Notes: generated from the letters alone by a model not told the origin. A stretch of DNA of 14,876 nt from an archaeon (GCA_027318675.1 DAHVOT010000017.1:1-14876); one strand, 5' to 3'; numbered from the stretch's first letter, positions 8,501 to 14,308 are shown. Program-made: numbers and translations.

Positions 8501-8998
8501 ACAACTCTTGGAACAAATCTTAAAGATATTATTGTTATGAAAGAAGTTAATCCAGATAAAACAATATCTAATGACTTTTATGAAGTTGCAGATATATTTG
8601 GAATAGAAGTTGCAAGAGAATTATTGATGCATGAAATAACTGAAGTCCTTAAGACACAGGGATTAGATATAGATATAAGACATTTGAAACTTGTTGCTGA
8701 TGCTATGACTAATACAGGAGAGATTAAGGGAGTTACAAGAATGGGTATTATTGCACAGAAATCATCTATACTTGCTAGAGCTACATTTGAAACACCTGTT
8801 CCTCAATTTGTTAAGGCTACAATAAAGGGAGGAAAAGATAAATTATTGAGTGTAATAGAGAATATAATCTTGAATCAGCCAGTACCTGTTGGAACAGGAT
8901 TGCCGGGATTACTGGTTAAGGTAATTGGTCCTTTAACAAAGAAAGAATCTGAAAAAAAGATTGCTGATTCAAAAATTGTTGAGAAAGTGAATAAATAA
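5507..8998 (+). CDS. rpoA: DNA-directed RNA polymerase subunit A, A' and A'' fused
   Basis: 1163 residues covering both A' and A'', which most archaea make from two genes. It carries the active site. Zinc sites: C61, C64, C71, H74, and C101, C104, C132, C135. The catalytic loop NADFDGD at 434-440 gives the Mg-binding D436, D438 and D440. The bridge helix region begins at GLRPDEFFFQA (739 on) and runs through RRLANALQDL. The A' signature YGDDGID (800-806) is followed after only about 12 residues by GEAIGIVTAQS, the start of conserved A'' sequence; the trigger loop TFHMAG has its catalytic H843. GEASTQM replaces the usual GEPGTQM. The C-terminal ends SSILARATFE and ENIILNQPVPVGTG are typical of A''. 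Joined A is known from Thaumarchaeota, some other archaea and eukaryotic Rpb1; the joint here is unusually short. It is third in the operon and ends it. Confidence 0.97.
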   Translation: MAKIIRKKIGEMRFSLFSPEQIKKLSCAKIVTPELYDIDGYPVDGGLMDLRLGAVDPGVRCRTCGGRIKECLGHQGSIDLARPLIHLKYVPLIEMSLRCFCHECGKLMLSEKDLEKYTPSQRAKKAKDAKRCPYCQAAQERVRLDKPTTFYRGKTRIFPTEIRELLVKIPDEELKKIGVNSNACRPEWAVLTSLLVPPVTVRPSIILETGERSEDDLTHKLSDIIRANQRLWENLNAGAPEVIIEDLWDLLQFHITTFFDNTVTRIPPARHRSGQPLKTITERIKGKEGRIRKNIAGKRVNYSGRTVISPDSSIDINEVGIPFEIARVVTVAETVNDLNMDRLKKLIQKGEEYPGANYVIRTDGKRKKITNDLKEEIINELAVGYQVERHLQDGDVVLFNRHPSLHRGSLMAHFVRVLPGRTFRLHPAAAAPYNADFDGDEMNIHSPQNEEARAEAKIILDVKRNLISPKNNTSLIGCIGDAITGNYLMGLEEFSADYANQLLYNSEIDAQITKKTVPGTEIFSKILPKFNYSNDSFSVKEGEVVKGVIDKTAFGSEDGELVKVLDKAIGREETFKIIKRAFNLGKNYLSGRGITISVNDLDLSEDILEQCDEVIEKAQKKAMEIIEADKNGTLELIPGKTKEESREIRILQTLNEVRTRIGEIVKREFPAENPVSSMIKSGGGGNILNITQMASCVGQQALGNRRVDFGYNDRTLSFFKKGDLSPKARGFIKSPFIKGLRPDEFFFQAITGRDSLMDTGLRTPKSGYLYRRLANALQDLRVEYDETVRDSNNNIIEFKYGDDGIDVTKLHLKEKLDSGEAIGIVTAQSFGEASTQMVLRTFHMAGVAEMQVTTGLPRLIEIFDARKKPSSPKMEIYLNKEFNTEEGARFVAEKIKEVKLKEIASEVNLDFGEKKIEIKIDKEGLKQTHSTVKRIVERLNELGFKVKEKQDSISLNADEKLGFKELYKLKEKLKETIISGVKGVEQILVVKRDNNFVITTLGTNLKDIIVMKEVNPDKTISNDFYEVADIFGIEVARELLMHEITEVLKTQGLDIDIRHLKLVADAMTNTGEIKGVTRMGIIAQKSSILARATFETPVPQFVKATIKGGKDKLLSVIENIILNQPVPVGTGLPGLLVKVIGPLTKKESEKKIADSKIVEKVNK

Positions 8999-9015
8999 AT
9001 ATTTTCAAGACTATA

Positions 9016-9027
9016 AATTCTTATAAA
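9016..9027 (+). promoter_or_regulatory. TATA box of the 113-codon gene
   Basis: AATTCTTATAAA, identical over 12 bases to the promoter at 739-750. The TATAAA centre lies about 29 bases before the ATG at 9053, so the leader is absent or a few bases long. It shows the gene is transcribed separately from the polymerase operon. Confidence 0.5.
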
Positions 9028-9052
9028 CTAGGTTGTTAATTTAATTTTAATT

Positions 9053-9394
9053 ATGGAATATATTAAGAATCCTGTAGAATTGAAATTTGATCCTTTAGAT
9101 GATAAAACAACAAAAGAAGTTAAGGCTATCTTTGAGAATAGGTTAGCAAGAACTCTCTGGATGGGAATAAAACAAGGGCATATAGTAGACCAATATTTTG
9201 AAAAACAATGCTTAAATGTCTCTGAAATTTTTGAAAAACTTGGAGTCCCAGATACTCCGGAAAAATTGAAGAGAATTTTAGATAAAAATTTTAATACATT
9301 ATATGATACTAAAACATATAACAAAAAATTCATAGAAGAATTGTTACCTTATCTTTCAGGAGAGAAAGATTTAGAATACAAAGTAATTAAATGA
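9053..9394 (+). CDS. Unrecognised 113-residue protein between rpoA and nusA
   Basis: Unknown family. The sequence looks mainly helical and basic: KTTKEVKAIFENRLARTLWMGIKQGHIVDQYFEKQ (residues about 19-53, split helices), then VSEIFEKLGVPDTPEKLKRIL and a C-terminal IEELLPYLSGEKDLEYKVIK. No cysteine cluster, signal peptide or membrane segment is seen. It occupies the place where ribosomal protein L30e often stands in archaea, but has none of the L30e hallmarks, so it is not a diverged L30e. It has its own TATA box and matching codon use. A role in transcription or translation is suggested only by position. The antisense ORF over 9028-9333 is a shadow. Confidence 0.7.
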   Translation: MEYIKNPVELKFDPLDDKTTKEVKAIFENRLARTLWMGIKQGHIVDQYFEKQCLNVSEIFEKLGVPDTPEKLKRILDKNFNTLYDTKTYNKKFIEELLPYLSGEKDLEYKVIK

Positions 9395-9410
9395 CGAAAT
9401 CATCGACAGA

Positions 9411-9418
9411 TTTATAAA
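9411..9418 (+). promoter_or_regulatory. TATA box of nusA
   Basis: TTTATAAA, centred about 25 bases before the nusA ATG at 9440, which predicts a leaderless nusA message separate from rpoA. Confidence 0.55.
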
Positions 9419-9439
9419 AGCACTTCTTATCTAATAAAA

Positions 9440-9856
9440 ATGGTAAATACACTCGATATGCAAGATTTGAGATATCTAAATCTTTTTGAAAAAGTCACAG
9501 GTGTAAGAACTCATTATTGTTTTGAATATAATAACACCATAATTTTTTGTGTTCCAAAAGAACTTGTTTCAAAGTCAATTGGACCTGAAGTAAGAAATCT
9601 TAGAAGAATAAGTGAGATAATAAAAAAAAGAGTTAAGGTTATAGCAATTCCAAAAAGTCCCCAAGATACAAAGAGATTTATTGAATTAGTTGTAAGCCCT
9701 GTAACATTCAAGGACTTAGAAGTTCTAGAAAATGAGATTGTTCTTAATGCAGGAGCACAAAGTAAAGCTGCATTAATAGGACGTGATAAGAGAAGATTAA
9801 TTGAAATGCAGAAGATAACAAAGGATTTCTTTAAGAAAGATTTCAGGATTATTTAA
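9440..9856 (+). CDS. nusA: Archaeal NusA-like transcription factor, two KH domains
   Basis: 138 residues, the length of the archaeal NusA-like protein, which keeps only the two KH RNA-binding domains of bacterial NusA and lacks its polymerase-binding N-terminal domain. It probably binds nascent RNA during elongation or termination. KH1 covers about residues 30-70, with KSIGPEVRNLRRI as the binding helix turn; KH2 covers about 80-125, with the loop IGRDKRRL (GRDK at 114-117, last Gly of the usual GXXG replaced by Lys). The start MVNTLDMQDLRYLNLFEKVTG matches the family's N-terminus and sits at leaderless distance from a TATA box. Its place after the polymerase genes and before rps12 is the conserved archaeal order, although here unrecognised genes flank it on both sides. 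Confidence 0.9.
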   Translation: MVNTLDMQDLRYLNLFEKVTGVRTHYCFEYNNTIIFCVPKELVSKSIGPEVRNLRRISEIIKKRVKVIAIPKSPQDTKRFIELVVSPVTFKDLEVLENEIVLNAGAQSKAALIGRDKRRLIEMQKITKDFFKKDFRII

Positions 9857-9876
9857 GATTTCTATTTTCAATAAAC

Positions 9877-9884
9877 TTTATTAA
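9877..9884 (+). promoter_or_regulatory. TATA box of the 96-codon gene
   Basis: TTTATTAA lies about 25 bases upstream of the ATG at 9906, the leaderless spacing. It is a weaker match than its neighbours. Confidence 0.35.
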
Positions 9885-9905
9885 TATAATTCTATTTTTT
9901 GAAGT

Positions 9906-10196
9906 ATGGAATATAATGTAGACGAGAAAAAGCATAAAATTGAAATTACGGGTTCAAAGAGAGAAATAAAGAAGTTTGCAAGGTGTCTTGTGGAAGTTGT
10001 TAATATGCATAGGGTTTCTGATTTTAATCAATATGTGAAGAAAGGTAATTCTTTTATTTTTGATATTGATCAGCTACATAGGATTTATTTAGAAAATCGT
10101 TCTCTAACCTATATTCAAAGTGGTGGAAGCGATGTACATTTTTCAATAATTAAACAAAGCTATGAAAAAGCCAGAGAGAAATTTGAAAAACATTAA
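9906..10196 (+). CDS. Unrecognised 96-residue protein between nusA and rps12
   Basis: Unknown family. It looks like a small alpha/beta domain: a strand KIEITGS (residues 11-17), a helix REIKKFARCLVEVVNMH, a strand SFIFDIDQLHRIYLE, another around SLTYIQSGG and a basic C-terminal helix KQSYEKAREKFEKH. It has one Cys and no metal site, signal peptide or membrane segment. The start is supported by a TATA-like box at leaderless distance. It lies where nusA is normally next to rps12, so it has been inserted into, or has arisen in, a conserved junction. Codon use matches the neighbours. Real gene likely; function unknown. Confidence 0.6.
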   Translation: MEYNVDEKKHKIEITGSKREIKKFARCLVEVVNMHRVSDFNQYVKKGNSFIFDIDQLHRIYLENRSLTYIQSGGSDVHFSIIKQSYEKAREKFEKH

Positions 10197-10215
10197 TGAG
10201 AGCTTCTAAAAACAC

Positions 10216-10244
10216 TATAGGTAAGGTTTTTAAACTAATTTTCT
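10216..10244 (+). promoter_or_regulatory. Promoter of rps12, near-copy of the EF-2 promoter
   Basis: It contains TATAGGTAA, the purine-rich AAGG and the TATA box TTTTTAAA (10227-10234). It matches 12049-12077 upstream of EF-2 in 25 of 29 bases, and both lie exactly 54 bases before their ATG. The TATA centre is 39 bases from the ATG, so a leader of about 13 bases is predicted. Confidence 0.65.
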
Positions 10245-10269
10245 AATAATAGATAATTAATATATTCAA

Positions 10270-10692
10270 ATGGGACTAAAAAGCGCATTTAAAAAAAAGA
10301 AAGACAGAAAGAAATTCCAATGGAAAGATAGAAAATTTAAAGTTAGAACTCTAGATCTTTACGCTAAATCTGATCCTTTAGAGGGTGCGAACCAAGCTAA
10401 AGGAATTGTTCTTTCTAAAGTTCAAAAAGAAGCTAAGCAGCCAAATTCGGCGATGAGAAAGTGTTGCAAAGTTCAGCTTACAAAGAACGGAAGAAGTGTT
10501 ACTGCATTTATCCCAGGAAATTTAGCTCAGAAGTTTATTGATGAACATGATGAAGTTATGATTGAAAGAATTGGTGGAAAACAGGGAAGAAGTAAAGGGG
10601 ATATTCCTGGTGTTAGATATGCTGTTATTAAAGTAAATGACCAGCCTCTTGATAGATTATGGCTTGGAAAGATACAGAAGGGTAGAAGATAA
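10270..10692 (+). CDS. rps12: 30S ribosomal protein S12 (uS12)
   Basis: 140 residues, about normal for archaeal S12 (S23 in eukaryotes). It sits at the decoding centre and monitors codon-anticodon pairing. The conserved signature QPNSAMRK (residues 57-64) and CCKVQLTKNGRSVTAFIPG follow, then the second loop region GDIPGVRYAVIKV. The N-terminus is very basic (AFKKKKDRKKFQWKDRKFK), as usual, and the C-terminus ends LGKIQKGRR. Archaea usually have PNSAIRKCVRV; PNSAMRKCCKV here is a modest change. The start matches the family and the promoter. The next gene begins two bases after the TAA, so translation is probably coupled. Its last codons belong to a 28-base direct repeat that recurs at the rps7 start. 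Confidence 0.97.
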   Translation: MGLKSAFKKKKDRKKFQWKDRKFKVRTLDLYAKSDPLEGANQAKGIVLSKVQKEAKQPNSAMRKCCKVQLTKNGRSVTAFIPGNLAQKFIDEHDEVMIERIGGKQGRSKGDIPGVRYAVIKVNDQPLDRLWLGKIQKGRR

Positions 10693-10709
10693 AAATGAAT
10701 GAACAAATA
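10682..10709 (+). repeat. Direct repeat copy 1, rps12 end / 87-codon gene start
   Basis: 28 bases beginning GTAGAAGATAAAAATGAATG, matching 10938-10965 in 26 of 28 positions. It includes the last codons and TAA of rps12 and the ATG with the first codons of the next gene (MNEQI). The two mismatches are A/G changes at 10689 and 10699. Confidence 0.85.
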
Positions 10710-10958
10710 AAATTTGATAATAAATATTATGGCGAAGTTCGAAAATACTTAGATAGTCATAAAGATTTGCATGCCAATGCAAGCTTTGGTGGAAATGGAA
10801 GAATCTATCTTACAGGATATAAAACAACGAAAGGATTTATCTTACAAAATTGTTGTGATAAACCAAATCAAAGTGTTGTTTCTGTGATTAATGATCATCC
10901 GAGTTTTGATAAAATTAAATCTGATCTTCAGAAGATTGTAGAAGGTAAAAATGAGTGA
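10695..10958 (+). CDS. Unrecognised 87-residue protein between rps12 and rps7
   Basis: Unknown family, placed inside the normally adjacent rps12-rps7 pair. The protein looks alpha/beta: FDNKYYGEVRKYLDSH, a Gly-rich middle ASFGGNGRIYLTGYKTTKGFIL (residues about 29-50, split), two adjacent Cys in LQNCCDK, and a C-terminal helix FDKIKSDLQKIVEG. No membrane segment or signal peptide. It starts two bases after the rps12 stop and its TGA overlaps the rps7 ATG by eight bases, so all three genes are probably translated in sequence from one mRNA. Its start region and the rps7 start region form a direct repeat, so its first residues (MNEQI) resemble those of rps7 (MSEQI). That suggests the gene was inserted with duplication of the junction. 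Real gene very likely; function unknown. Confidence 0.75.
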   Translation: MNEQIKFDNKYYGEVRKYLDSHKDLHANASFGGNGRIYLTGYKTTKGFILQNCCDKPNQSVVSVINDHPSFDKIKSDLQKIVEGKNE

Positions 10959-10965
10959 ACAAATA
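10938..10965 (+). repeat. Direct repeat copy 2, 87-codon gene end / rps7 start
   Basis: 28 bases beginning GTAGAAGGTAAAAATGAGTG, 256 bases downstream of copy 1 and 26/28 identical. It holds the last codons of the 87-codon gene and the ATG and first codons of rps7. It also carries the GAAGGT that is the nearest thing to a ribosome site for rps7. Confidence 0.85.
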
Positions 10966-11559
10966 TTAAATTTCAAGATATTCGATAAGTATGATATTTC
11001 AACAATAGAAATTCAGGATGAAGGTTTGAAATCTGCAATAAATTTGAAACCAAAGCTTCTTTTGAAAAATCAAGGAAGAAATGTTGGTAAATTTAGTCAG
11101 ACAAAAGTAAATCTTGTTGAAAGATTAGCAAACAAACTTTCTGTAGCTGGACATAGAGGTAAAAAGCATAAACTTGAGAAAGGAAATGCAACAGGAAAAT
11201 ATACAAAAAATATGCAGATAATTGTAGATGTTCTTGAGATGATTGAAAAGAAAACAGGAAAAAATCCTGTTGAGGTTTTATTAAGAGCTGTTGAAAATTC
11301 TGCTCCAAGAGATGAAACAACTGTAATTGAATATGGTGGTGCGAGATATCCTCAAGCAGTTGATGTTGCTCCTGTAAGAAGAGTTAATCTTGCATTGAAA
11401 CATTTAGTTCATGGAGCATCTGATAAAGCATTCAATAAGAAAAAGACAATTGCTCAGACATTAGCAGAGGAAATAATCATGGCTGCTGATAAGAATGGTG
11501 AAAGTTTGGCAATAAGAAAGAAGAAAGAAGCTGAAGCTCAGGCTGATTCTGCTCGTTAA
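10951..11559 (+). CDS. rps7: 30S ribosomal protein S7 (uS7)
   Basis: 202 residues, within the archaeal range. S7 organises the head of the small subunit and contacts the E-site tRNA. Typical blocks are LVERLANKLSVAGHRGKKHKLE (split around 51-72), the helix IIVDVLEMIEKKTGKNPVEVL, the hairpin region APRDETTVIEYGGARYPQAVDVAPVRRVNLAL, and the C-terminal IMAADKNGESLAIRKKKEAEAQADSAR (given in parts). Archaeal S7 often ends KKDEIERVAKSNR, so the end at ADSAR is the true C-terminus at normal length. The start overlaps the upstream gene by eight bases. The last 32 bases including TAA are repeated exactly 89 bases downstream. The usual next gene, EF-2, follows after an orphan. Confidence 0.97.
   Translation: MSEQILNFKIFDKYDISTIEIQDEGLKSAINLKPKLLLKNQGRNVGKFSQTKVNLVERLANKLSVAGHRGKKHKLEKGNATGKYTKNMQIIVDVLEMIEKKTGKNPVEVLLRAVENSAPRDETTVIEYGGARYPQAVDVAPVRRVNLALKHLVHGASDKAFNKKKTIAQTLAEEIIMAADKNGESLAIRKKKEAEAQADSAR
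11528..11559 (+). repeat. rps7 3'-end tail, copy 1 (in gene)
   Basis: The last 32 bases of rps7, from the codons for AEAQADSAR through TAA. It is identical to 11617-11648. Identity stops exactly after the TAA. Its first 11 bases (AAGCTGAAGCT) can pair with AGCTTCACCTT at 11559-11569 with one mismatch. Confidence 0.95.
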
Positions 11560-11569
11560 GCTTCACCTT
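11528..11569 (+). other. Hairpin at the rps7 stop codon
   Basis: AAGCTGAAGCT (11528-11538) can pair with AGCTTCACCTT (11559-11569), 10 of 11 positions, with a 20-base loop. Since the tail is repeated at 11617, the same 3' arm could instead pair with 11617-11627, so two exclusive folds exist. It may influence mRNA end formation or stability; inference only. Confidence 0.35.
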
Positions 11570-11616
11570 CATAAGTCCTCACTTCGTTGCGGTGTTCTCA
11601 TTCTTCGAACAGAAGT

Positions 11617-11648
11617 AAGCTGAAGCTCAGGCTGATTCTGCTCGTTAA
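11617..11648 (+). repeat. rps7 3'-end tail, copy 2 (downstream, non-coding)
   Basis: An exact 32-base copy of the rps7 end including its TAA, after a 57-base spacer (11560-11616). The offset of 89 bases puts it out of frame with rps7, and its own frame has a stop just upstream, so it is not translated as an extension. The spacer is richer in G+C than the surroundings and matches no gene I recognise. Confidence 0.95.
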
Positions 11649-11663
11649 TCACTTTTAGATATA

Positions 11664-11670
11664 TTTTTTT
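11664..11670 (+). terminator. T7 tract after the rps12-rps7 unit
   Basis: Seven consecutive T, 15 bases beyond the second rps7 tail and before the next promoter. It fits an archaeal U-tract terminator for the rps12-rps7 transcript. Confidence 0.4.
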
Positions 11671-11681
11671 AAGTACATTTA

Positions 11682-11689
11682 TTTTTAAA
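11682..11689 (+). promoter_or_regulatory. TATA box of the 107-codon gene
   Basis: TTTTTAAA, centred about 26 bases before the ATG at 11712, the leaderless spacing seen at the other orphans. Confidence 0.5.
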
Positions 11690-11711
11690 GTAATCTTATC
11701 AATTTTTATCT

Positions 11712-12035
11712 ATGAAAAGATCCTTGGATGGAAAAGTTCATTGCTGGGAAGGATTAACTGAATATAAATTCGATAAAGAAGATATAATTAATCTATCTGA
11801 ATCCGATATGGAAGGAATACTCGCTATTGCTAATAATTTGAAGGTTAATCAATATTTTGTAGCTAAAATAGTTTCTCCTGAAATATTTGCAACCAATTAT
11901 TTTGAGAGATACATAAATGAATTGAAGATAGAAGGATTAGACATTGGAAAAGGAGATTGCGAATATGGATATAAAATGCCTTTACCAGAAAAAGGAGAAG
12001 AAAGAAGAGAATTAATTATTTTTAGAAGAAAATAA
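11712..12035 (+). CDS. Unrecognised 107-residue protein between rps7 and EF-2
   Basis: Unknown family. Small soluble protein with a strand-rich start (KVHCWEGLTEYKF), an acidic helix DIINLSESDMEGILAIANNL (residues 24-43, a split helix), then NQYFVAKIVSPEIFATNYFERYINELKIEG, and a final strand RRELIIFRRK. It has two isolated Cys, no metal cluster, no signal peptide and no membrane segment. It has its own TATA box at leaderless distance and stops 67 bases before the EF-2 ATG, leaving room for the EF-2 promoter. It separates rps7 from EF-2, which are adjacent in many archaea. Likely a real gene; function unknown. Confidence 0.65.
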   Translation: MKRSLDGKVHCWEGLTEYKFDKEDIINLSESDMEGILAIANNLKVNQYFVAKIVSPEIFATNYFERYINELKIEGLDIGKGDCEYGYKMPLPEKGEERRELIIFRRK

Positions 12036-12048
12036 TTATAATAAAACT

Positions 12049-12077
12049 TATAGGTAAAGTTTAAAAACTATTTTTCT
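12049..12077 (+). promoter_or_regulatory. Promoter of EF-2, near-copy of the rps12 promoter
   Basis: TATAGGTAAAG followed by the TATA box TTTAAAAA (12060-12067) and a T-rich run. It matches 10216-10244 in 25 of 29 bases, with the same 54-base distance to the ATG. Conservation reaches about 10 bases upstream of the expected BRE/TATA core, so a shared regulator site (TATAGGTAA) is possible. Confidence 0.65.
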
Positions 12078-12102
12078 CAACTTTAATAATTGACAATATA
12101 AA

Positions 12103-14301
12103 ATGGCAGAAAAGGAATCAAGTTTAGATAAGATTAAGAGATTAGTCTCGAATCAGAAGAATATAAGAAATGTAGCTACAAGCGCACATATTCATCATGG
12201 TAAGACTGCTTTTACTGATAATCTTTTAGCTGCAGCAGGTATGATGGCTGCAAAGAATGCGGGGGATTTAGAAGATGGTATGGCAACATGGCAGCATTCA
12301 GATGAACAAGAAAGACTAATGACTGTTGACGCTGCAAATGTTTCTATGGTTCATAATTATCAAGGAGAAGAGTATTTAGTTAATTTAATTGATACTCCTG
12401 GACACGTTGACTTTGGTGGAAATGTTACAAGAGCTATGAGAGCTATCGATGGAACATTTGTTTTAGTGTGTGCAGTTGAAGGAATAATGCCACAAACAGA
12501 GACAGTTATAAGACAAGCTCTTAAGGAAAGAGTTAAACCTGTATTGTTTATCAATAAAGTTGACAGATTAATCAATGAATTACAAGTAACCCCTGAACAA
12601 ATGCAAGAACGTTTCAAGAAAATAATTGAAAAATTTAATCATTTAATTGATCAGATTGCTGAAAAGGAATTTGCACCAAAATTCAAAGTTAATGTAAGTG
12701 ATGGAAGTGTTGCATTTGGTTCTGCAAGAGAAAACTGGGCTTTATCAATACCTTTTATGATGAAGAAAAAAATAAGTTTCAAGGATATTTATAAATTATA
12801 TGATGGAAGTTTATCTCCTGAAGAAAGAGATAAATGGGTGTGGGAAAATGCTCCATTATATGAAGTTATTTTAGATATGGCGATTAAACACTTGCCGAAT
12901 CCAATTGAAGCTCAATCTTATAGAATTCCAAAAATATGGAGAGGGGATTTAGAAAGTGATTTTGGAAAAGATTTGCTTAAATGTGATAGAAACGGAGAAC
13001 TTGGATTTGTTATCACAAGAATTGTAATTGACCTTCGTTCAGGAAAAGAAATTTCTGCTGGAAGATTATATTCAGGTACGCTTAAGAGTGGAATGGATGT
13101 TTATGCAAATAATGCAAAGCAATCAGGAAAAATTCAACAAGTTTTAGTTTATAATGGTATAAAGCCGGAACAACTAGAGAGTGTTCCTGCTGGAAATGTT
13201 CTTGCTGTAAGCGGATTAAATTTAGATGTAGGAGAAACAATTACAACAAAAGAACAAACTGCTTTTGAAGAAATAAAACATATATTCCAACCTGTAATTA
13301 CAAAGTCAATTGAAGTTATAAAAACAGCTGATTTGCCTAAGCTTATTGAAATTTTAAGAAAAGTTTCAAAAGAAGATCCTTCAATTAAGGTTTCAATTAA
13401 TGAAGAAACAGGTGAAAGCCTGATATCTGGAATGGGAGAATTACATCTTGAAATTATAGAAAACAGAATTAAAACTGAAAAAGGACTTGAAGTTAAAACT
13501 TCTAATCCAATTGTGGTATATAGAGAATCTGTTGGGAAAAGTTCAGGACAAGCATTTGAGGGAAGAAGTCCGAACAAGCATAATAGTTTCTTTATCAGAG
13601 TTGAACCATTGGAAGATCAATTAGCAGATTTAATTGATAAGGGAGATCTTCCTGAAGGAAGAATGAAAAAGAAAAATGATGCTGTTGTTAATACTCTTTC
13701 AAAAATTGGATGGGGAAGTGATGAGATAAGAAATGTTAAAGATATTTACAAAGGAAGTATGTTTTTTGATGAGACAAGAGGAGAGGTTCATATTGGTGAG
13801 GTTATTGAAATGATATTAGATGCATTTGAGATGGTTATGGATCAAGGACCTTTAGCTAGAGAACCTTGTATGAAAATGAAAGTTACTCTTGAAGATATTA
13901 AACTTCACGAAGATGCTATTCACAGAGGTCCTGCTCAGGTTTATCCTGCTGTTAGAGAGGCTATAACTGAAGCAATGAAAAATGCAAATGCTACACTTCT
14001 TGAACCATTACAGATCCATTTAATTGAAGTTCCAGAAAGCTTTATGGGTGCTGCTACAAAGCTTGTAGGTGGAAAGAGAGGACAACTTTTAGATATGACA
14101 CAAGAAGCTGGACAAGCTCAATTAAAAGCTAAGATTCCAGTAGCTGAAATGATTGGATGGTCAAGTGATTTGAGAAGCGCAACTGAAGGAAGAGGAACAT
14201 CTTCATTAGTTGATCAGCAATTTGAAAAGATTCCTGGGTTGCTACAAGCTGATGTTATAAAGAAGATTAGAGAACGTAAAGGATTAGCAGAAAACCAATA
14301 A
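12103..14301 (+). CDS. fusA: Translation elongation factor 2 (aEF-2)
   Basis: 732 residues, normal for archaeal EF-2, the GTPase that moves tRNA and mRNA on the ribosome. Motifs: P-loop AHIHHGKT (28-35), switch I ERLMTV with T74, DTPGH (97-101), NKVD (151-154). Domain IV has DAIHRGPAQ with H607, the residue converted to diphthamide, which is the toxin target in the family. The C-terminus LRSATEGRG...IRERKGLAENQ is typical. Two oddities: the P-loop Asp of AHIDHGKT is H31, and the Gly of the switch I RGIT is L72. The start at 12103 gives the usual N-terminus (KIKRLVSNQKNIRNVATSAH). It has its own promoter, shared in design with rps12. The last eight codons and stop recur downstream with only synonymous differences. 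The organism would need diphthamide enzymes, not in the window. Confidence 0.97.
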   Translation: MAEKESSLDKIKRLVSNQKNIRNVATSAHIHHGKTAFTDNLLAAAGMMAAKNAGDLEDGMATWQHSDEQERLMTVDAANVSMVHNYQGEEYLVNLIDTPGHVDFGGNVTRAMRAIDGTFVLVCAVEGIMPQTETVIRQALKERVKPVLFINKVDRLINELQVTPEQMQERFKKIIEKFNHLIDQIAEKEFAPKFKVNVSDGSVAFGSARENWALSIPFMMKKKISFKDIYKLYDGSLSPEERDKWVWENAPLYEVILDMAIKHLPNPIEAQSYRIPKIWRGDLESDFGKDLLKCDRNGELGFVITRIVIDLRSGKEISAGRLYSGTLKSGMDVYANNAKQSGKIQQVLVYNGIKPEQLESVPAGNVLAVSGLNLDVGETITTKEQTAFEEIKHIFQPVITKSIEVIKTADLPKLIEILRKVSKEDPSIKVSINEETGESLISGMGELHLEIIENRIKTEKGLEVKTSNPIVVYRESVGKSSGQAFEGRSPNKHNSFFIRVEPLEDQLADLIDKGDLPEGRMKKKNDAVVNTLSKIGWGSDEIRNVKDIYKGSMFFDETRGEVHIGEVIEMILDAFEMVMDQGPLAREPCMKMKVTLEDIKLHEDAIHRGPAQVYPAVREAITEAMKNANATLLEPLQIHLIEVPESFMGAATKLVGGKRGQLLDMTQEAGQAQLKAKIPVAEMIGWSSDLRSATEGRGTSSLVDQQFEKIPGLLQADVIKKIRERKGLAENQ
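14275..14301 (+). repeat. EF-2 3'-end tail, copy 1 (in gene)
   Basis: The last eight codons of EF-2 and its TAA, encoding RKGLAENQ. It matches 14309-14335 in 22 of 27 bases; all five differences keep the amino acid (CGT/AGA, GCA/GCG, AAC/AAT, CAA/CAG). Similarity ends at the stop codon. Confidence 0.85.
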
Positions 14302-14308
14302 CTTTACT

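Noticed and set aside
5507..8998. Frameshift or misjoined A' and A'' genes
   Set aside because: The reading frame is continuous, conserved blocks of both parts are intact and in order, and no stop or start signals remain at the joint. Read-level confirmation is still listed as a check.
9053..9394. Ribosomal protein L30e in its usual place between rpoA and nusA
   Set aside because: The protein is largely helical and lacks the L30e hallmarks such as the glycine-rich strand turns and the conserved C-terminal block; only the position would suggest it.
11560..11616. The spacer between the rps7 tails as a small coding gene
   Set aside because: It is 57 bases long, has no plausible start codon with promoter, and shows no coding continuity with either neighbour.
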